From Diphasiastrum complanatum (taxonomy: Eukaryota; Streptophyta; Lycopodiopsida; Lycopodiales; Lycopodiaceae), in contig MU832078.1 in assembly GCA_029204225.1 (NCBI GenBank), forward strand, positions 24,348 to 88,347: a DNA stretch of 64,000 nt, given 5' to 3'. The position numbers and the translations under genes are program-made. This document shows, piece after piece, positions 1-10,089 of this stretch. Under the pieces are notes generated by a model, which saw only the letters and a list, made by a program, of their open reading frames with translations, was not told the DNA's origin and made no database searches. Positions within the stretch are counted from its first letter, which is position 1; the number at the start of each line of letters is the position of its first letter.

Positions 1-876
1 AGTGAAGAAGCTCAACTTCTGTAACATAGTGACAAAGCATCTTCCTTGTACTTACCTGCAAGCTTCCTAGTCCTCTTCACTGATTGAGAATATTTAACGT
101 GAGGCATGTACTTACCTGCTATCTTCACTATTGAAAATATCTAAGTGAGGTCTCAATAGTCTGAGAATGGTGTTGATTGGGCCCATGCAAGAGAACTCTT
201 CACAAAGGACACTGCCTTTGATAAGGTTGAAAAGAAGGGACGTACTGTAGTGAGCATTCATGTCTCCTAGAAACTTGTGGTCTTGAGCGGTTGGGGTTGA
301 AGCGTGTCAATGCCCAAGATAACATGGGACACCATTACACGACATTTTGATGGCATGGAGCCTAAATTTGTTGATGCAAAGTTCTGGTGTGCATCCTAGG
401 GTTTAACGAGATAGCTTCAATTTAAGTATAGGATAAAATTGTAGCAAGGATTGAAGGAGAAAAGAACGATTTTGTGTTCCGATGCTGCTAGACCAGCTAC
501 TATTGTATTTGAGTCTTATTTTTTACTTACTCACAGAAGCTAGCCATAACATTTTATAAACACATACACTACATTGCATTTAAAAACTACAGAGCTTGCG
601 TTTCACAAAACCAAGCACGTGTTGCACAAAAAAACACACTATATTAATTCAAGGGATGTATCAAAATAACATTACGTATCCCGCCACATACGGCTGGGTC
701 TATTTTTTATACAACTGTCTAACTATATGCCGCCTCATTTACTGCCGGGAAATACATAGAAACAGTCCGCCACATATGGCTGGACCTTATCTAGTCTTAG
801 CATTCCTACGAATTCTCCACTGACTCCTCGCCCTGGTCAGGTGCATTGTTCTCTCGCTCTTGCTGGGCCTCCTGGT
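1..876. other. Unassigned sequence, no supported gene
   Basis: No convincing exon or element domain was recognised. Around 20-165 two imperfect copies of a block run from a 'GTACTTACCTGC' core to 'GTGAGG'. Around 679-795 a short motif reading 'CCGCCACATAYGGCTGG' occurs twice, about 86 bp apart. A stretch near 200-400 can be read as protein in one frame but has internal stops and matches no family I know. It is probably old repeat. Confidence 0.4.
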
Positions 877-898
877 TAACCCTAAACCCTAAACCCTT
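877..898 (+). repeat. Short telomere-type motif (CCCTAAA) / telo-box
   Basis: Two and a half units of CCCTAAA occur directly upstream of an ATG at 908. This is the Arabidopsis-type telomere repeat on the reverse strand. In plants such 'telo-boxes' also occur in promoters and 5' UTRs. It is too short to be a telomere. Confidence 0.6.
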
Positions 899-915
899 TC
901 CCTGACCATGGCCAG

Positions 916-1125
916 CTACTGCGTAGTGAAATTGACTCCAATCCGCAGTGTTCCCTCGTCCTCGCCAGCTGGGGCGGGGGTCTGCAGCTCCGGGTGTCTC
1001 TGCCGAATCTGTCGCCGCATCTCTGCAAAGTCTGCCTCTTGCTTCCGATGTTGTTCATTGTGCCTGCAGACATCTTCCAAGAGCTTTGCCCTCTGCACAC
1101 AAAGCACCCAATATCTGATGGCCAT
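916..1125 (-). CDS. Small hypothetical ORF, doubtful
   Basis: This is a 69-codon open frame on the minus strand with a charged, Gln/Arg/Glu-rich, helix-prone middle (HNEQHRKQEADFAEMRRQ). The stretch is more GC-rich than its surroundings, and an 84-codon frame on the plus strand (908-1162) overlaps it completely. I recognise no family. It could be a fragment of a retroelement gag, an exon piece, or chance. No partner gene is adjacent: the nearest feature is the LINE that starts about 400 bp downstream. Confidence 0.15.
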   Translation of the reverse strand: MAIRYWVLCVQRAKLLEDVCRHNEQHRKQEADFAEMRRQIRQRHPELQTPAPAGEDEGTLRIGVNFTTQ

Positions 1126-1162
1126 AATTCAATGGGGCCCATTTTCCAAATATGAAGAATGA

Positions 1163-1535
1163 AAGTTGAAACTCCATTAAAAAATTTCAAGCTTAAATGC
1201 ATTGAAGGGGCCCGAATGGTTTGCTTTGAAGTGAATTTGTTTCACATTGAAGAAGCCAATCCAAAAGCTCTCTTTTTTAACGTTTTCCTCTATTTGGCAT
1301 AACTACTGATAAGACATTCAAAATGTGACATTCATGAGTGTCATGATAATCCTGCACAGGGCATTCTACAAGCTATATACCACGATGGAAGTAAACTATG
1401 AAAAACACAGAACAAGCCTAAATTGCACGCGAACGGATACAGAGCAAACACTCACGTCAACTGGTATGTGCTCTGCCATCTCAACCGAAAAGGCCTCACA
1501 ACACACTGGCATCCGGGTACCGTAGGGTTCTGTGA
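1163..1535. other. Unassigned spacer before LINE-1
   Basis: AT-balanced sequence with no recognised coding or RNA feature. It ends at a (CT)n run (1536-1552) where the LINE open frame begins. Confidence 0.4.
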
Positions 1536-2489
1536 CTCTCTCTCTCTCTCTCACCTCACCCCATTGTCATTCCACCCCCCCCCCTCGTTGCCATTTCACC
1601 TCACCCCCTTGATGACCCATCTCCCTCTCCTACTACAACTCTCACCCCCCTCTCTGATGGCTGCTCCCCTGATTCAGCTCCTCTTCTGTCTTCTGACCCT
1701 ATTCTTCCCACAACTATCATTGCTCACTCTTCCTCCTTCACGGCACCACAGTCTACAGCGAATATTCCGTATACGCCTTCTAAATCAATTGAACTTTTTT
1801 CATCTTGGCAGATTGATCAATTCAAGGCAGATTTGCAATTTTTGCGGTATGAAATTTCACAGCTGAAAGGAACGGTTACTTCTTTGGTCAACGAGAAGAA
1901 GCTATTGCAGTCCAAGGTTGCCTCACTCGAACAATCCATCGGAATCAAACAGGCCGCAGCTTCGGAATCCACCACCAACATGCTACGGGAGCTAGAAACC
2001 AAGATTGAGAAGCAACACGAAGAGGCCCTTTCCTGGGCATCAGTTTTGAAAAAGGGCACCAAACCCAACGCTCCCATCTCCTCAGTTATCTCAGCCACCA
2101 TCTCGGAAGAGAAATCTTGAGACCAAAAATCCCACAATATTAGAGTTTGTGGAGTTCTAGATACATAGGATGCATTGGATGAAGCTAAACGCTTTCTCGA
2201 CATCACTCTCGGACACAAGACAGAGGGGTTAGACACCGCATGGAGGACCACTAGAGATGCAGCCACACTCATTCTTCGTTTCACCTCCCTCGAGAGCCGT
2301 CGAGATGCTTTGCGGTGCAGAGCTAAGCTACGTGGTACCACTATCTACATGGACGACGACCTCACATATATCCAGGTAGAGGAGAGGCGTAAGGCCTTTC
2401 AGGCAGCCCGTGAGTCTGGCAGACGAGTCATTTACCGAGATGGACGAGTGCGTTTTCTTGACAGCGCACCTAGCAGCTCCCAGTGCTAG
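1536..2489 (+). pseudogene. LINE-1 ORF1 (coiled-coil RNA-binding protein), broken
   Basis: One frame runs from the CT tract to 2489, interrupted by stops at 2118 and 2166. The first ~90 codons are Pro/Ser/Thr-rich. A coiled coil follows (about 1800-2030; heptad-like LVNEKKLLQSKVASLEQ), then a SWASVLKKG motif that recurs as SWADVLKG in the next LINE. The C-terminal domain resembles the L1 ORF1p C-terminal domain, with an IYMDDDLT...VEERRKAFQAAR...VIYRDGRVRF pattern. ORF1 proteins of this type trimerise and coat the element RNA as a chaperone. No ATG opens the frame at the CT tract, so the true start is lost or lies within the Pro-rich part. Confidence 0.8.
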
Positions 2490-2534
2490 GGATTTGGGGT
2501 CCCCGGGTTTGGGAGTGCCTCGGGGCCCCACCCA

Positions 2535-5500
2535 CACCATCTCCGGATTGGAGTATGGAACTGTGATGGTTTACACTCATCCTCCATTGCTGGCGACTTG
2601 ATCGATTTCATCACTGACAGGGATTTGCTGCTCTTTATGGAGACTCATGAGAGTCAGGAGAGAGGATTACCTATTTTTCCAGGATACAGATGGGATTCCG
2701 TGTACAGACTTGAGACTAGATCAGCTAGCGGTCGTGGATCCGGAGGTGTTGCATGTTTATACAGAGAGTCTTTTCATCCGAGCATTGAGTTCATCAGACA
2801 CAACAGCATGCACGGTATATATGGATTCATATTACTGGGTAGGATATTGGGTTGGACAGGGACCTCTTTGTGGCGGCCTGTTATTTTCCTCCAGAGTCTT
2901 CGTCCTTTGCTGAGGGCACAGGTTCACCCTACCTTGATTTATCGCCTGATATTATCGAATTCGCAGAGCGGGGGCATATTCTCCTCACTGGAGATTTTAA
3001 TGCCCGAACCTCTTCACGACAGTCAGAGTTCTATGACATCACCGACCAGCTCCGCGTTCATGCCTACTACCCCTTACGGTGAGCATTTATTGCAGTTTGG
3101 AGAGGCCCATGAGTTAGCCATTTACAATGGCCTAACTTGTTTGCCAAAATCTGGCAGTTATACTTGTCACCCTCACAGTGGTGGACATAGCGTTGTGGAT
3201 TATCTCATGGGATCACCATCTTCCATACCTCTCATATCTGATTTTCATGTATCTCCCACCACTCTCTCTGATCATTCCTTTCTCTCCTTCGCTATCGGCC
3301 GCCTCCCACCTCCCCAGCCATCCTCACACCCCCTGCTTACACGGGCACCCAAGTATACATTCAGTTCTCTCTTTACACCAGTTTACCAAGAGTTCCTAAC
3401 CTCATTGCTCCATTCCTTCCCTCGCGATAGTACAGTCGAGACTCAAGCTGCCTTTCTTAGCACCTCTCTTCATACCGCTACTTCCCTAGCTTTTCCATCT
3501 AAGCCCCATAAAAGTAGAGGCACCCGCTCCTCATCGATACGACCCCCACACCCCCCGTGGTATGATGCTGAATGTCGCTCTCTTCGTCAGCTTGTCACCC
3601 ATGCCCGCACTCACGATCCTCATCTCCTCCACTCCGCCAGGCGCTCTTACCGTCGCACACTCCGCCGAAAAAAGCGTATATATGATGACTCCGAAGGAAC
3701 GCGTCTTGTTGATCTTCTCTTCAGTTCCTCTTCAGGCGCCTTTTGGCGTGAGTTTATCCCTCGTGCTCCACCACCCCTCCTGGATGACCTTCGCATATGG
3801 ACCGAATACGCTACCAAACTATATACCATACCCACTGACGCACCCATCTCTATCTCCCCACGCCCCTCTGAGTTCACCTTCTTCACATCTGACATGGTAC
3901 TTACGGCCATCAAGAGAATGAAGTCCCATAAAGCAAGAGATATCGAAGAGCTTGAATCTGAACTCCTAACCCATGCTTCCGACCTCCTTGCTCCCACACT
4001 AGCCACTCTCCTCAATTCCGCCGTTGTCTCTGGTTTCCCCTCATCCTGGTGCACCAACATCATCCACCCTATTCATAAAAATGGTGATCCCATGATCCCT
4101 GGTAATTACCCCACCATCATGATCGGACATGTTCTCACGAAGCTCTATGGTACCATACTCCAGTCTGCAGTGAGTTCAGAGGCGGAAGCTCGGAGATTAC
4201 ATGCATTGGGGCAGGCAGGTTTCCGATCTCATTATTCTACCACTGACCATATTTTTACACTTCGAGCCTTGATCGAGGAAGCTAAGTACAGGAAAGAGAG
4301 GGTTTACTGCTGTTTTGTAGATTTCAGGAAGGCCTTCGATTCTGTACCACGCTACCTGCTCATTCAGAGACTTCGTGACCTTGGTTTCTCCACAGATATT
4401 GTTTTAGCAGTGATGGCTCTTTATGAGAAGGTCGTGGGATGTTTCCGACATAGCAGTGGCTTATCTGATCACATTTGGAGCACCATTGGGGTGAAACAGG
4501 GGTGCTCTCTTTCACCGGTTCTCTTTGGATTGTATATTGATGAGTTAGAGCGAGTCATCTCACAGTGTGGCGGGGGTGGCTGTAGACTTGGCACCATTCT
4601 GATTGCTATTCTCCTTTATGCGGATGATGTAGTACTAGTATCCTCGACCAGAGAGGGTTTGCAGAGGCAGCTAGATTGTTTACAGGGATTTTGTACCAGA
4701 TGGGGGTTGGGGGTGAACACTATGAAGACCAAGGTTATGGCCTTCAAAACTTCTCGAGCCTTCATGCAGCGCCGGAGCTCATCCTAGATGGACAGGCCTT
4801 AAAGGTAGTTTCCTCTTATACCTATTTGGGGATACTCTTCTCTGGTCCTACCTTCAGCATGCGGCAAGCTGCCACCACCGGACTTGGGAAGGGGCATTCC
4901 TCTCTTGTTCGGCTTGAGCGGTTCTGTTTCAGGAAGCTCATCCGAGATGTTCGCAGTAAGTGTAGACTCTTTGATACTATTGTCACCCCCACAGCCTTAT
5001 ATGCAGCAGAGACATGGTGCACCGGTCTCCCTTCATCACATTGGGCCAGCATTTCACGATTGCAGACCACCATGTTAGCCCGTATGATTCGGGCGAAGCC
5101 CTCGGTTCCACATGAGATCCTTCTTGCATAGTTTGTCGTTCCACCCATTCAGATATATGCCGCGTTCCAGCTTATCACATACATTCAGAGAATCCAGGCT
5201 TTGCCCGATGAGGATATGAGATATACACAGACAACACTTGTCTCCTCACTTTCTTCATGACCAGGGCTATCGACTATCGTGGTTCTCTCAGGCATCCCAT
5301 TTCCTCCTTGAGTCATTTGGTATCTCCATTATAGAGCTCCCCTCAGGTACTCATCAGTATATCAGGCGCATCTTATATCGGGCATATCTCAACCATACTT
5401 GGGGGCGACAGGTTGGGGTGAAACCCGGCTACTACTGGACTCATTTTATTGAGCTTGACATAGCAGGGGTCCCGGTCTTACCGCATTATTTGGACTCGAG

Positions 5501-5866
5501 ACTATCACATTGCCTCAGATTTACATTGGGACAGCTCCGTGTATCATCACATCAGTTGGCGATTGAGACTGGTAGATTCCAGGGTACCCCGAGAGAGGAG
5601 CGGATTTGCCAGTTATTCTTTTTAGAGGAGGTGAGTCAGAGGAGCACTTTATCTTTAGGTGCCCGGTATATTACGAGATCAGAGGGAGATACCACTGTTT
5701 GTTCCGAGACACACCTGTCACCTTACGATCGCTCATAGCTTATGAGGATTTCCGATGCGCGGCACTCATGATACGAGAGATGTTTATACTACGACAAGAT
5801 TTGTATCAGACAGCCCAGCCGAGTCAGGTTTCTCAGCCTCAGATCACTTCTTTCTTCTCCAGGAGT
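2535..5866 (+). pseudogene. LINE-1 ORF2 (APE endonuclease + reverse transcriptase), frameshifted
   Basis: The endonuclease N-terminus begins at about 2540 (RIGVWNCDGL) and includes METHE (about 2637) and LLTGDFNAR (about 2982, in a shifted frame). The RT follows in the 2598 frame: FVDFRKAFDSV (about 4315), GVKQGCSLSPVLFGLY (about 4490) and the catalytic YADDVVLVS (about 4617). The thumb region includes YAAETWC and RMIRAKPSVPHEI (about 5000-5120). Near 5630-5690, in another frame, is a FIFRCPVYYEIRGRY block with a His/Cys pattern like the zinc motif that ends many LINE ORF2 proteins. Frame changes fall near 2845, 3065, 4720, 5240 and 5620. LINE ORF2 nicks target DNA and primes reverse transcription of its RNA there. 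Confidence 0.88.
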
Positions 5867-6267
5867 TGAGGACGTTTTGATGACGATGACGATGATGATG
5901 ATGACCTACTTGCCCACAGAGACCAGAGACAGCGTCCCACACATACCCATGTTGCAGCACGAGCTACTCGACCTATCACGAGGAGACTCTTCATCCTCTC
6001 AGACGACGTCAGAGACCACCAGTGGCCCTTCATGCCACAGGCCGTATTACATCCTTCTATATCATCAGCACCAGCAGGACAGGACTAGATGATAGCGTCA
6101 TATCTCACTCATGACTGTTAGCAGTATACATGCTCCCACATGTTTCTAATAGCATCACATCTATTTCAGTTTATAGCTTTAGCTCTAGATTGCTACTTTT
6201 GTTATTGTTTTGGAGACGTTTCATACGCTCCTATGGTTACCACATACTTGACATGTACATTTACTAG

Positions 6268-6345
6268 TCTTATATGCCTTTTGGCATGGAAAAGACATTA
6301 ATAAAGCTTTCTTTCTTCTTTCTTTCTCTCTCTCTCTCTCTCTCG
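6268..6345 (+). promoter_or_regulatory. LINE-1 3'-end hairpin and microsatellite tail
   Basis: The 3' end reads AGTCTTAT, then a stem ATGCC with TTTT loop and GGCAT, then ATTAATAAAGCTTTC, then CTTT and CT repeats. The same block recurs in reverse at about 8983-9037, and in diverged form at 8221-8265 (-) and 18860-18918 (+). A conserved 3' hairpin is the usual signal by which a stringent LINE reverse transcriptase recognises its own RNA. That role is inferred here. Confidence 0.7.
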
Positions 6346-7541
6346 CGATGGCAGCAGCGCGCCTTCTCCTCCCTCCCTCCTCCCTCTTGCGATGGCTCCC
6401 TGCAGCGATGGCGCCCTTGCTGATGCCTTGCTGCTGCTGCTCGCTGCTCTACTGCCACTGGCCTTCCATCGCTACTGTGCCATCGCTGGCCCTCCATCCT
6501 ACCATAGCTACCCTCCCATCGCTACCTGATCTGCCATACCTGTCCCTCCCATTTGCCATCGCTATCTGCCCCCTCTTGCCATCGCTACCTGTCCCGCTGC
6601 CTACCCATCTCCCTCTCCCTACCTCTCCCTCCCTCCTGCCATCGCTACCTGTCTCCCTCGATATCCGCCCATCTCCTCGCTACCTGTGCCTGTCCCTATA
6701 TCTGCCCTCCCTTTTGCCTCCTGACCCGCTCCTGCTGCCCCCTCGCTACCTGTCCCTGTCCCTGCCCTTCCTTTTGCCTGTCCTTTTGCCGTTCCTCTAA
6801 CCCTTTTCCCTCATTAATCCTGTATCTAGCTGTGGTACTATGGCTGATTGGCAATCTGTGAATTGGAAGGGGAAGAAAACCCCTCCCCCTTCTCCCTTTG
6901 TCTTCTCAGCCATCCCTACTACAGCTCCAAATCCCTTTACCTTGCCCCCTCCCTCTCCTGCTTCCTCTCCCTCGCCCCTACCCTCCACTCTCGCAAGCTC
7001 CACCTCTTCTCCTACTGCCACTACCCCCTCTACTCTTTCTTCCTCCTCTCCCTCTTTCACCCCTTCATCTTCATCCCCCCCATTGTCTCCATCTCTTTCA
7101 GCTGAATTTTTGTCTGGTTTCCCCCGTATCATTGATTCTCTTCATGAGGACAATGCATCCTTGCTTGCGATCATCAAGAAACAAGCATTCCAAATCTCCA
7201 CTCTGGAGAACATGGTCTTAGCCCTACAGGGCAAAGTTGGCATTCTTGAGGTTGATGTTACTTACCTCAAGAATGAACTGGAATCAGATGAAGGGGAAGA
7301 AGAAGGAAGCGGCAATGCAGATTCAGAAGACAAGTCAAAGCAGCTGCAAGAACAGGTTCACTCCTTGGAGCAGCAACTTGAGCAATCGAAGAGTTCTTGG
7401 GCCGACGTGCTCAAGGGTTCTAAGCAGGTTATTTCTGAATCTATTCAAGAACATCAAAAACGAGATCTCAAGGCCCTCAATGTCAGGGTTAGGGGAGCTT
7501 CTTCTGCGGGTAAGGACCTCGTGGCTGAGGCAAATTCCTGA
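6346..7541 (+). mobile_element. LINE-2: 5' UTR and ORF1 of a second LINE, 3' truncated
   Basis: It begins directly at the CT tail of LINE-1 with about 490 bp of C/T-rich leader (many CCATCGCTACCTG-like units, 6460-6780) and then ORF1. Sequence homologous to LINE ORF1 stops at about 7541, where a minus-strand ORF2 piece begins. This is a tail-to-head arrangement with LINE-1. Confidence 0.75.
6840..7541 (+). pseudogene. LINE-2 ORF1, N-terminal two thirds
   Basis: The frame opens at an ATG (MADWQSVNWKGKK) and is intact for 233 codons. Residues ~15-95 are almost entirely Pro/Ser/Thr. Residues ~100-195 form a coiled coil (HEDNASLLAIIKKQ..., LENMVLALQGKVGILEVDV, then an acidic DEGEEEGSG break and a second heptad run). 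A SWADVLKG motif sits near residue 197, as in LINE-1. The RNA-binding C-terminal domain is missing, because the frame runs into an inverted ORF2 fragment and stops. It is therefore a truncated ORF1, not a host gene. Confidence 0.75.
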
Positions 7542-7544
7542 AAC

Positions 7545-8035
7545 ATCAAGCTGAAGAAGATGAGTGTGATAAAAATGAAGCTTGACCCATGATGGATCTA
7601 GGTGAGACCACACTGTGCTGATGTAAGCTCTGTAAATCTGCTGGCAGATATATACGTGTGTCCCATTCAGGAGATCAGATATAGATAAACCCCACCTACG
7701 CAAAGGTCATAAACGCACTGAGCCATGAGGACTTAACTTGCTGACTAGCTAGAGTGTGAGAGGATGTGAAAGCTGCAGCAATATATCTGGATGAATCAAG
7801 CTCCGAGACTCTATGAATGAATGAGATAATCCGAAATATAATCTCAACAATCTGTGGTGGTGAGGCAAACTCTGCCAATATGATATCATGAGGAACTGAT
7901 TGCTTTGCACGGATCATCCGACTAAGCATAAGGATCTACAAACGTGAAATATTACTCCAAGTATCTCTAAACCAGCTAGGGCACCATGTCTCTGCTGAAT
8001 ATAGAGCAACCGGAGACAGTGGCAGAAAAAAGGTG
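7545..8035 (-). pseudogene. LINE ORF2 thumb/C-terminal fragment, inverted
   Basis: Read on the minus strand from 8035 downwards: an AETWC motif, RMIRAKQSVPHDIILAEF, then SISDLLNGTHVYICQQIYRAY and LLQLDVSGI. Each block aligns in order with 5000-5490 of LINE-1. The fragment lacks the RT core and the 3' UTR, and it abuts plus-strand ORF1 of LINE-2 at about 7541-7545. Confidence 0.8.
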
Positions 8036-8129
8036 ACAGCGCCGCGTGTCAGGATCATGTACATAGTAAATAGAGGAAAACCTCTCCATCTGGACAAGAG
8101 AGAGAGAGATAATAGATTTGTGTGCTTTT

Positions 8130-8213
<84 letters not shown>
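8130..8213. repeat. Compound microsatellite (GT)n(GA)n
   Basis: About 12 GT units are followed by about 29 GA units. It is the far end of the tail of the inverted LINE 3' end at 8221 (CTTT/CT tail when read on the minus strand). Confidence 0.95.
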
Positions 8214-8219
<6 letters not shown>

Positions 8220-8952
8220 AAGACCTTTATTAATGTCCATGGGATACCCTAAGGTACATAGGACTGAAAAAAGGTACATGTCAAGTATGCCCGGTGGGAG
8301 CGTGAAAGCTCTACCACCTAAAAGAAACAAGATTACAGTAAAACAAGAAAAGTGCTAGGCACAAGGAGAGTCAATCCTCATAGATGTCTCTCCGCCTGTG
8401 AAAAAATGATGTAAAGTATTGTGGCACTGTCTCTGAGCACTGTGGCACTATCTCTAAGCGAACTGCACCTCTCTGTCGCCGAGTGGATGGTCGGTGGCGT
8501 CTATGTTGCCATGAAGCTGTAGGTTGTGGCCTGCGGGCTGGCTGTCTCTTTGGTCGTCGACACTGTCTCTGCCATCTATGTATGATGGCATCTGGAATCT
8601 CAGCCTCTCCATCAGAATCACTACTCTCCTGCCTTTGTCTCCGGCGGGATAGACACTCCTGTATGCTAAGTTGTATCAAGGGGGAGGTGTCAGCGTCAAG
8701 TCTCGCCATACGCAAGTCCATCTCCTGGATCATCAACGCAACACATCTGGGGTCCTCATATGATATCAAGGTAGAAAGTGCGAATGGATGATCTCAAAAC
8801 AAGGAGTAGTATCTCCCTCGAATCTCATAGTAGGCTGGGCATCTAAAGAGAAAATGAAACTCATCCTCTATATCATGTAGATCACACATACTTTCGAGAT
8901 GTAAATCCGCGCATCTTTTGGGATGCCACTGTATCTGCCAGTCTCAATGGCT
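8214..8952 (-). mobile_element. 5'-truncated LINE, minus strand (ORF2 C-terminus and 3' end)
   Basis: Read downwards from about 8950: QLAIETGR, a Cys/His block with EDEFHFLFRCPAYYEIRGRY, then ISYEDPRCVALMIQEMDLRM. These match 5550-5800 of LINE-1. A Gln/Arg-rich tail ends in a frame stop near 8371. The 3' UTR has a hairpin with stem TACC and loop TTAG paired to GGTA (around 8240-8256), then ATTAATAAAG and a CT tail. The 5' truncation point coincides with the microsatellite tail of the next LINE. Confidence 0.8.
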
Positions 8953-9460
8953 AACTGGTGAGAGAGAAAGAAAGAAAGAAAGAAAGAAAGAAAGCTTTAT
9001 TAATGTCTTTTCCATGCCAAAAGGCATATAAGACTGAAGAGGTAGTACAAAAGAGTAAATGGAACTCGGACGGGACAGTGCCGGAAAAAAAGAAAACTAG
9101 ACTAAAATTAAAACGTAAAACGTAAATCGCTATGTAAAGAAAACTCATCTCTCACGCAGAAGAGGAATAAATGGCCGTAGCTCAAAACATCTCTCACGTA
9201 GGAGAGGGAGAAGAATCTGAAATTTTAAGTTCTGCAATTTTAACCAAGACCGGGCGTCCGTCTCGAAAGAGAGTCCGGAAACCATTGGCCTTAGCATTTG
9301 CGATGATTTTCTTTCTCTCAGTCCATTGAATGGGCGTCAAGTCTTCATCCATAAAAATGGTAGACCCCTTCAGGCAGCCTCTTTTACGCAAAACCTTTTG
9401 ACGAAGCAAAGCATCCTTGAATCGCAGAAACACTGTTGAGACAGGCAGATACACAGACAC
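8953..9460 (-). mobile_element. LINE fragment, minus strand: ORF1 C-terminal domain joined to 3' end
   Basis: The tail is (CTTT)n on the minus strand (8957-8996). The 3' hairpin block (8990-9037) is identical to that of LINE-1. Upstream on the minus strand, 9460-9194 encodes an ORF1 C-terminal domain (STIFMDEDLTPIQWTERKK, FRTLFRDGRPVLVKI). ORF2 is missing between the two, so this copy suffered a large internal deletion or is a join of two copies. Confidence 0.72.
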
Positions 9461-9887
9461 ACCTCGTCCGTTACGGATTTGTCAGTGCTGCTCTTTATAG
9501 GAGATTGAGGATGAGTTCCATTTCATTTTTCGATGTCCGGCCTACTATGAGATCAGAGGCAAATACCATTGCTTATACAGAGATACTCCACTTGGTTCTT
9601 TCCTTGCCTTCTCAGATGCGAGATGTGCTGGTTTATTATTACGAGAGATGTTTACTTTGAGATTTTCTTTTTTATTGGATGCCTCGGATGTGGATCATAG
9701 CGAATCCCACATTACGCACTTTTTTCAAAAGAGGGATAGAGATGAGACTTCTGACAGTGAGATAGACATTCCGGTACGACGACCGAAGCTCCAGCGTCCT
9801 CTTCGCTCCTCCAAGCCAAATCTTGACAGCAACAGCTTTGCCCTTTTAAGATCTGGTGCTCATATGTACGTGCTGAAGCTCTTCTAA
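9455..9887 (+). pseudogene. LINE ORF2 C-terminal fragment, plus strand
   Basis: In the correct frames this reads EDEFHFIFRCPAYYEIRGKYH, then DARCAGLLLREMFTLRF and a HITHFFQKR ending, matching 5630-5866 of LINE-1. It is head-to-head with the minus-strand ORF1 piece that ends at 9460. The terminal ~50 codons (to 9887) diverge from LINE-1. Confidence 0.65.
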
Positions 9888-10089
9888 TTTGCTCCTATTA
9901 TCTATGTAATATTTGTGTTGTCATATGCATTGCTGGAACCCACAAGGTCAAGTGTTAGATTTTGTGGGCACTTGCCAACACAAATTCGACCTATTTGCAT
10001 CTCACTTGCTCTGATGGGGAGGTCTGGGGTGAGGGGAGTAAAAGAGACAATAAAAAGAGAAAAATAGGGGGGGAGGGGGGATTTGGAAC
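9888..10089. other. Unassigned spacer
   Basis: No recognised feature. A G-rich run (GGGGGGGAGGGGGG) sits at about 10065-10080, next to the alternating block. Confidence 0.4.

Larger units (their letters stand above)
1536..6345 (+). mobile_element. LINE-1: near full-length non-LTR retrotransposon, inactive
   Basis: The order is a CT tract, ORF1, a short spacer of about 50 bp, then ORF2 with APE-type endonuclease, reverse transcriptase and a C-terminal Cys/His region. A 3' UTR of about 400 bp follows, ending in a hairpin, ATTAATAAAG and a CTTT/CT tail. The two-ORF plan, the ORF1 coiled coil and the nick-type endonuclease place it in the broad L1/Tx1-like part of the LINE tree. That placement is inference, and the closest clade needs a tree. 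ORF1 has two in-frame stops and ORF2 has about five frameshifts plus a stop near 5131, so it is dead. No poly(A) tail is seen; the tail is microsatellite. The next LINE's 5' end starts immediately after the tail. Confidence 0.9.

Noticed and set aside
877-898. Chromosome end
   Set aside because: Only about 2.5 telomere units, embedded in other sequence on both sides.
7335-7541. C-terminal part of a minus-strand frame at 7335-7703
   Set aside because: Only 7545-7703 matches LINE ORF2. The remainder is the antisense of LINE-2 ORF1.
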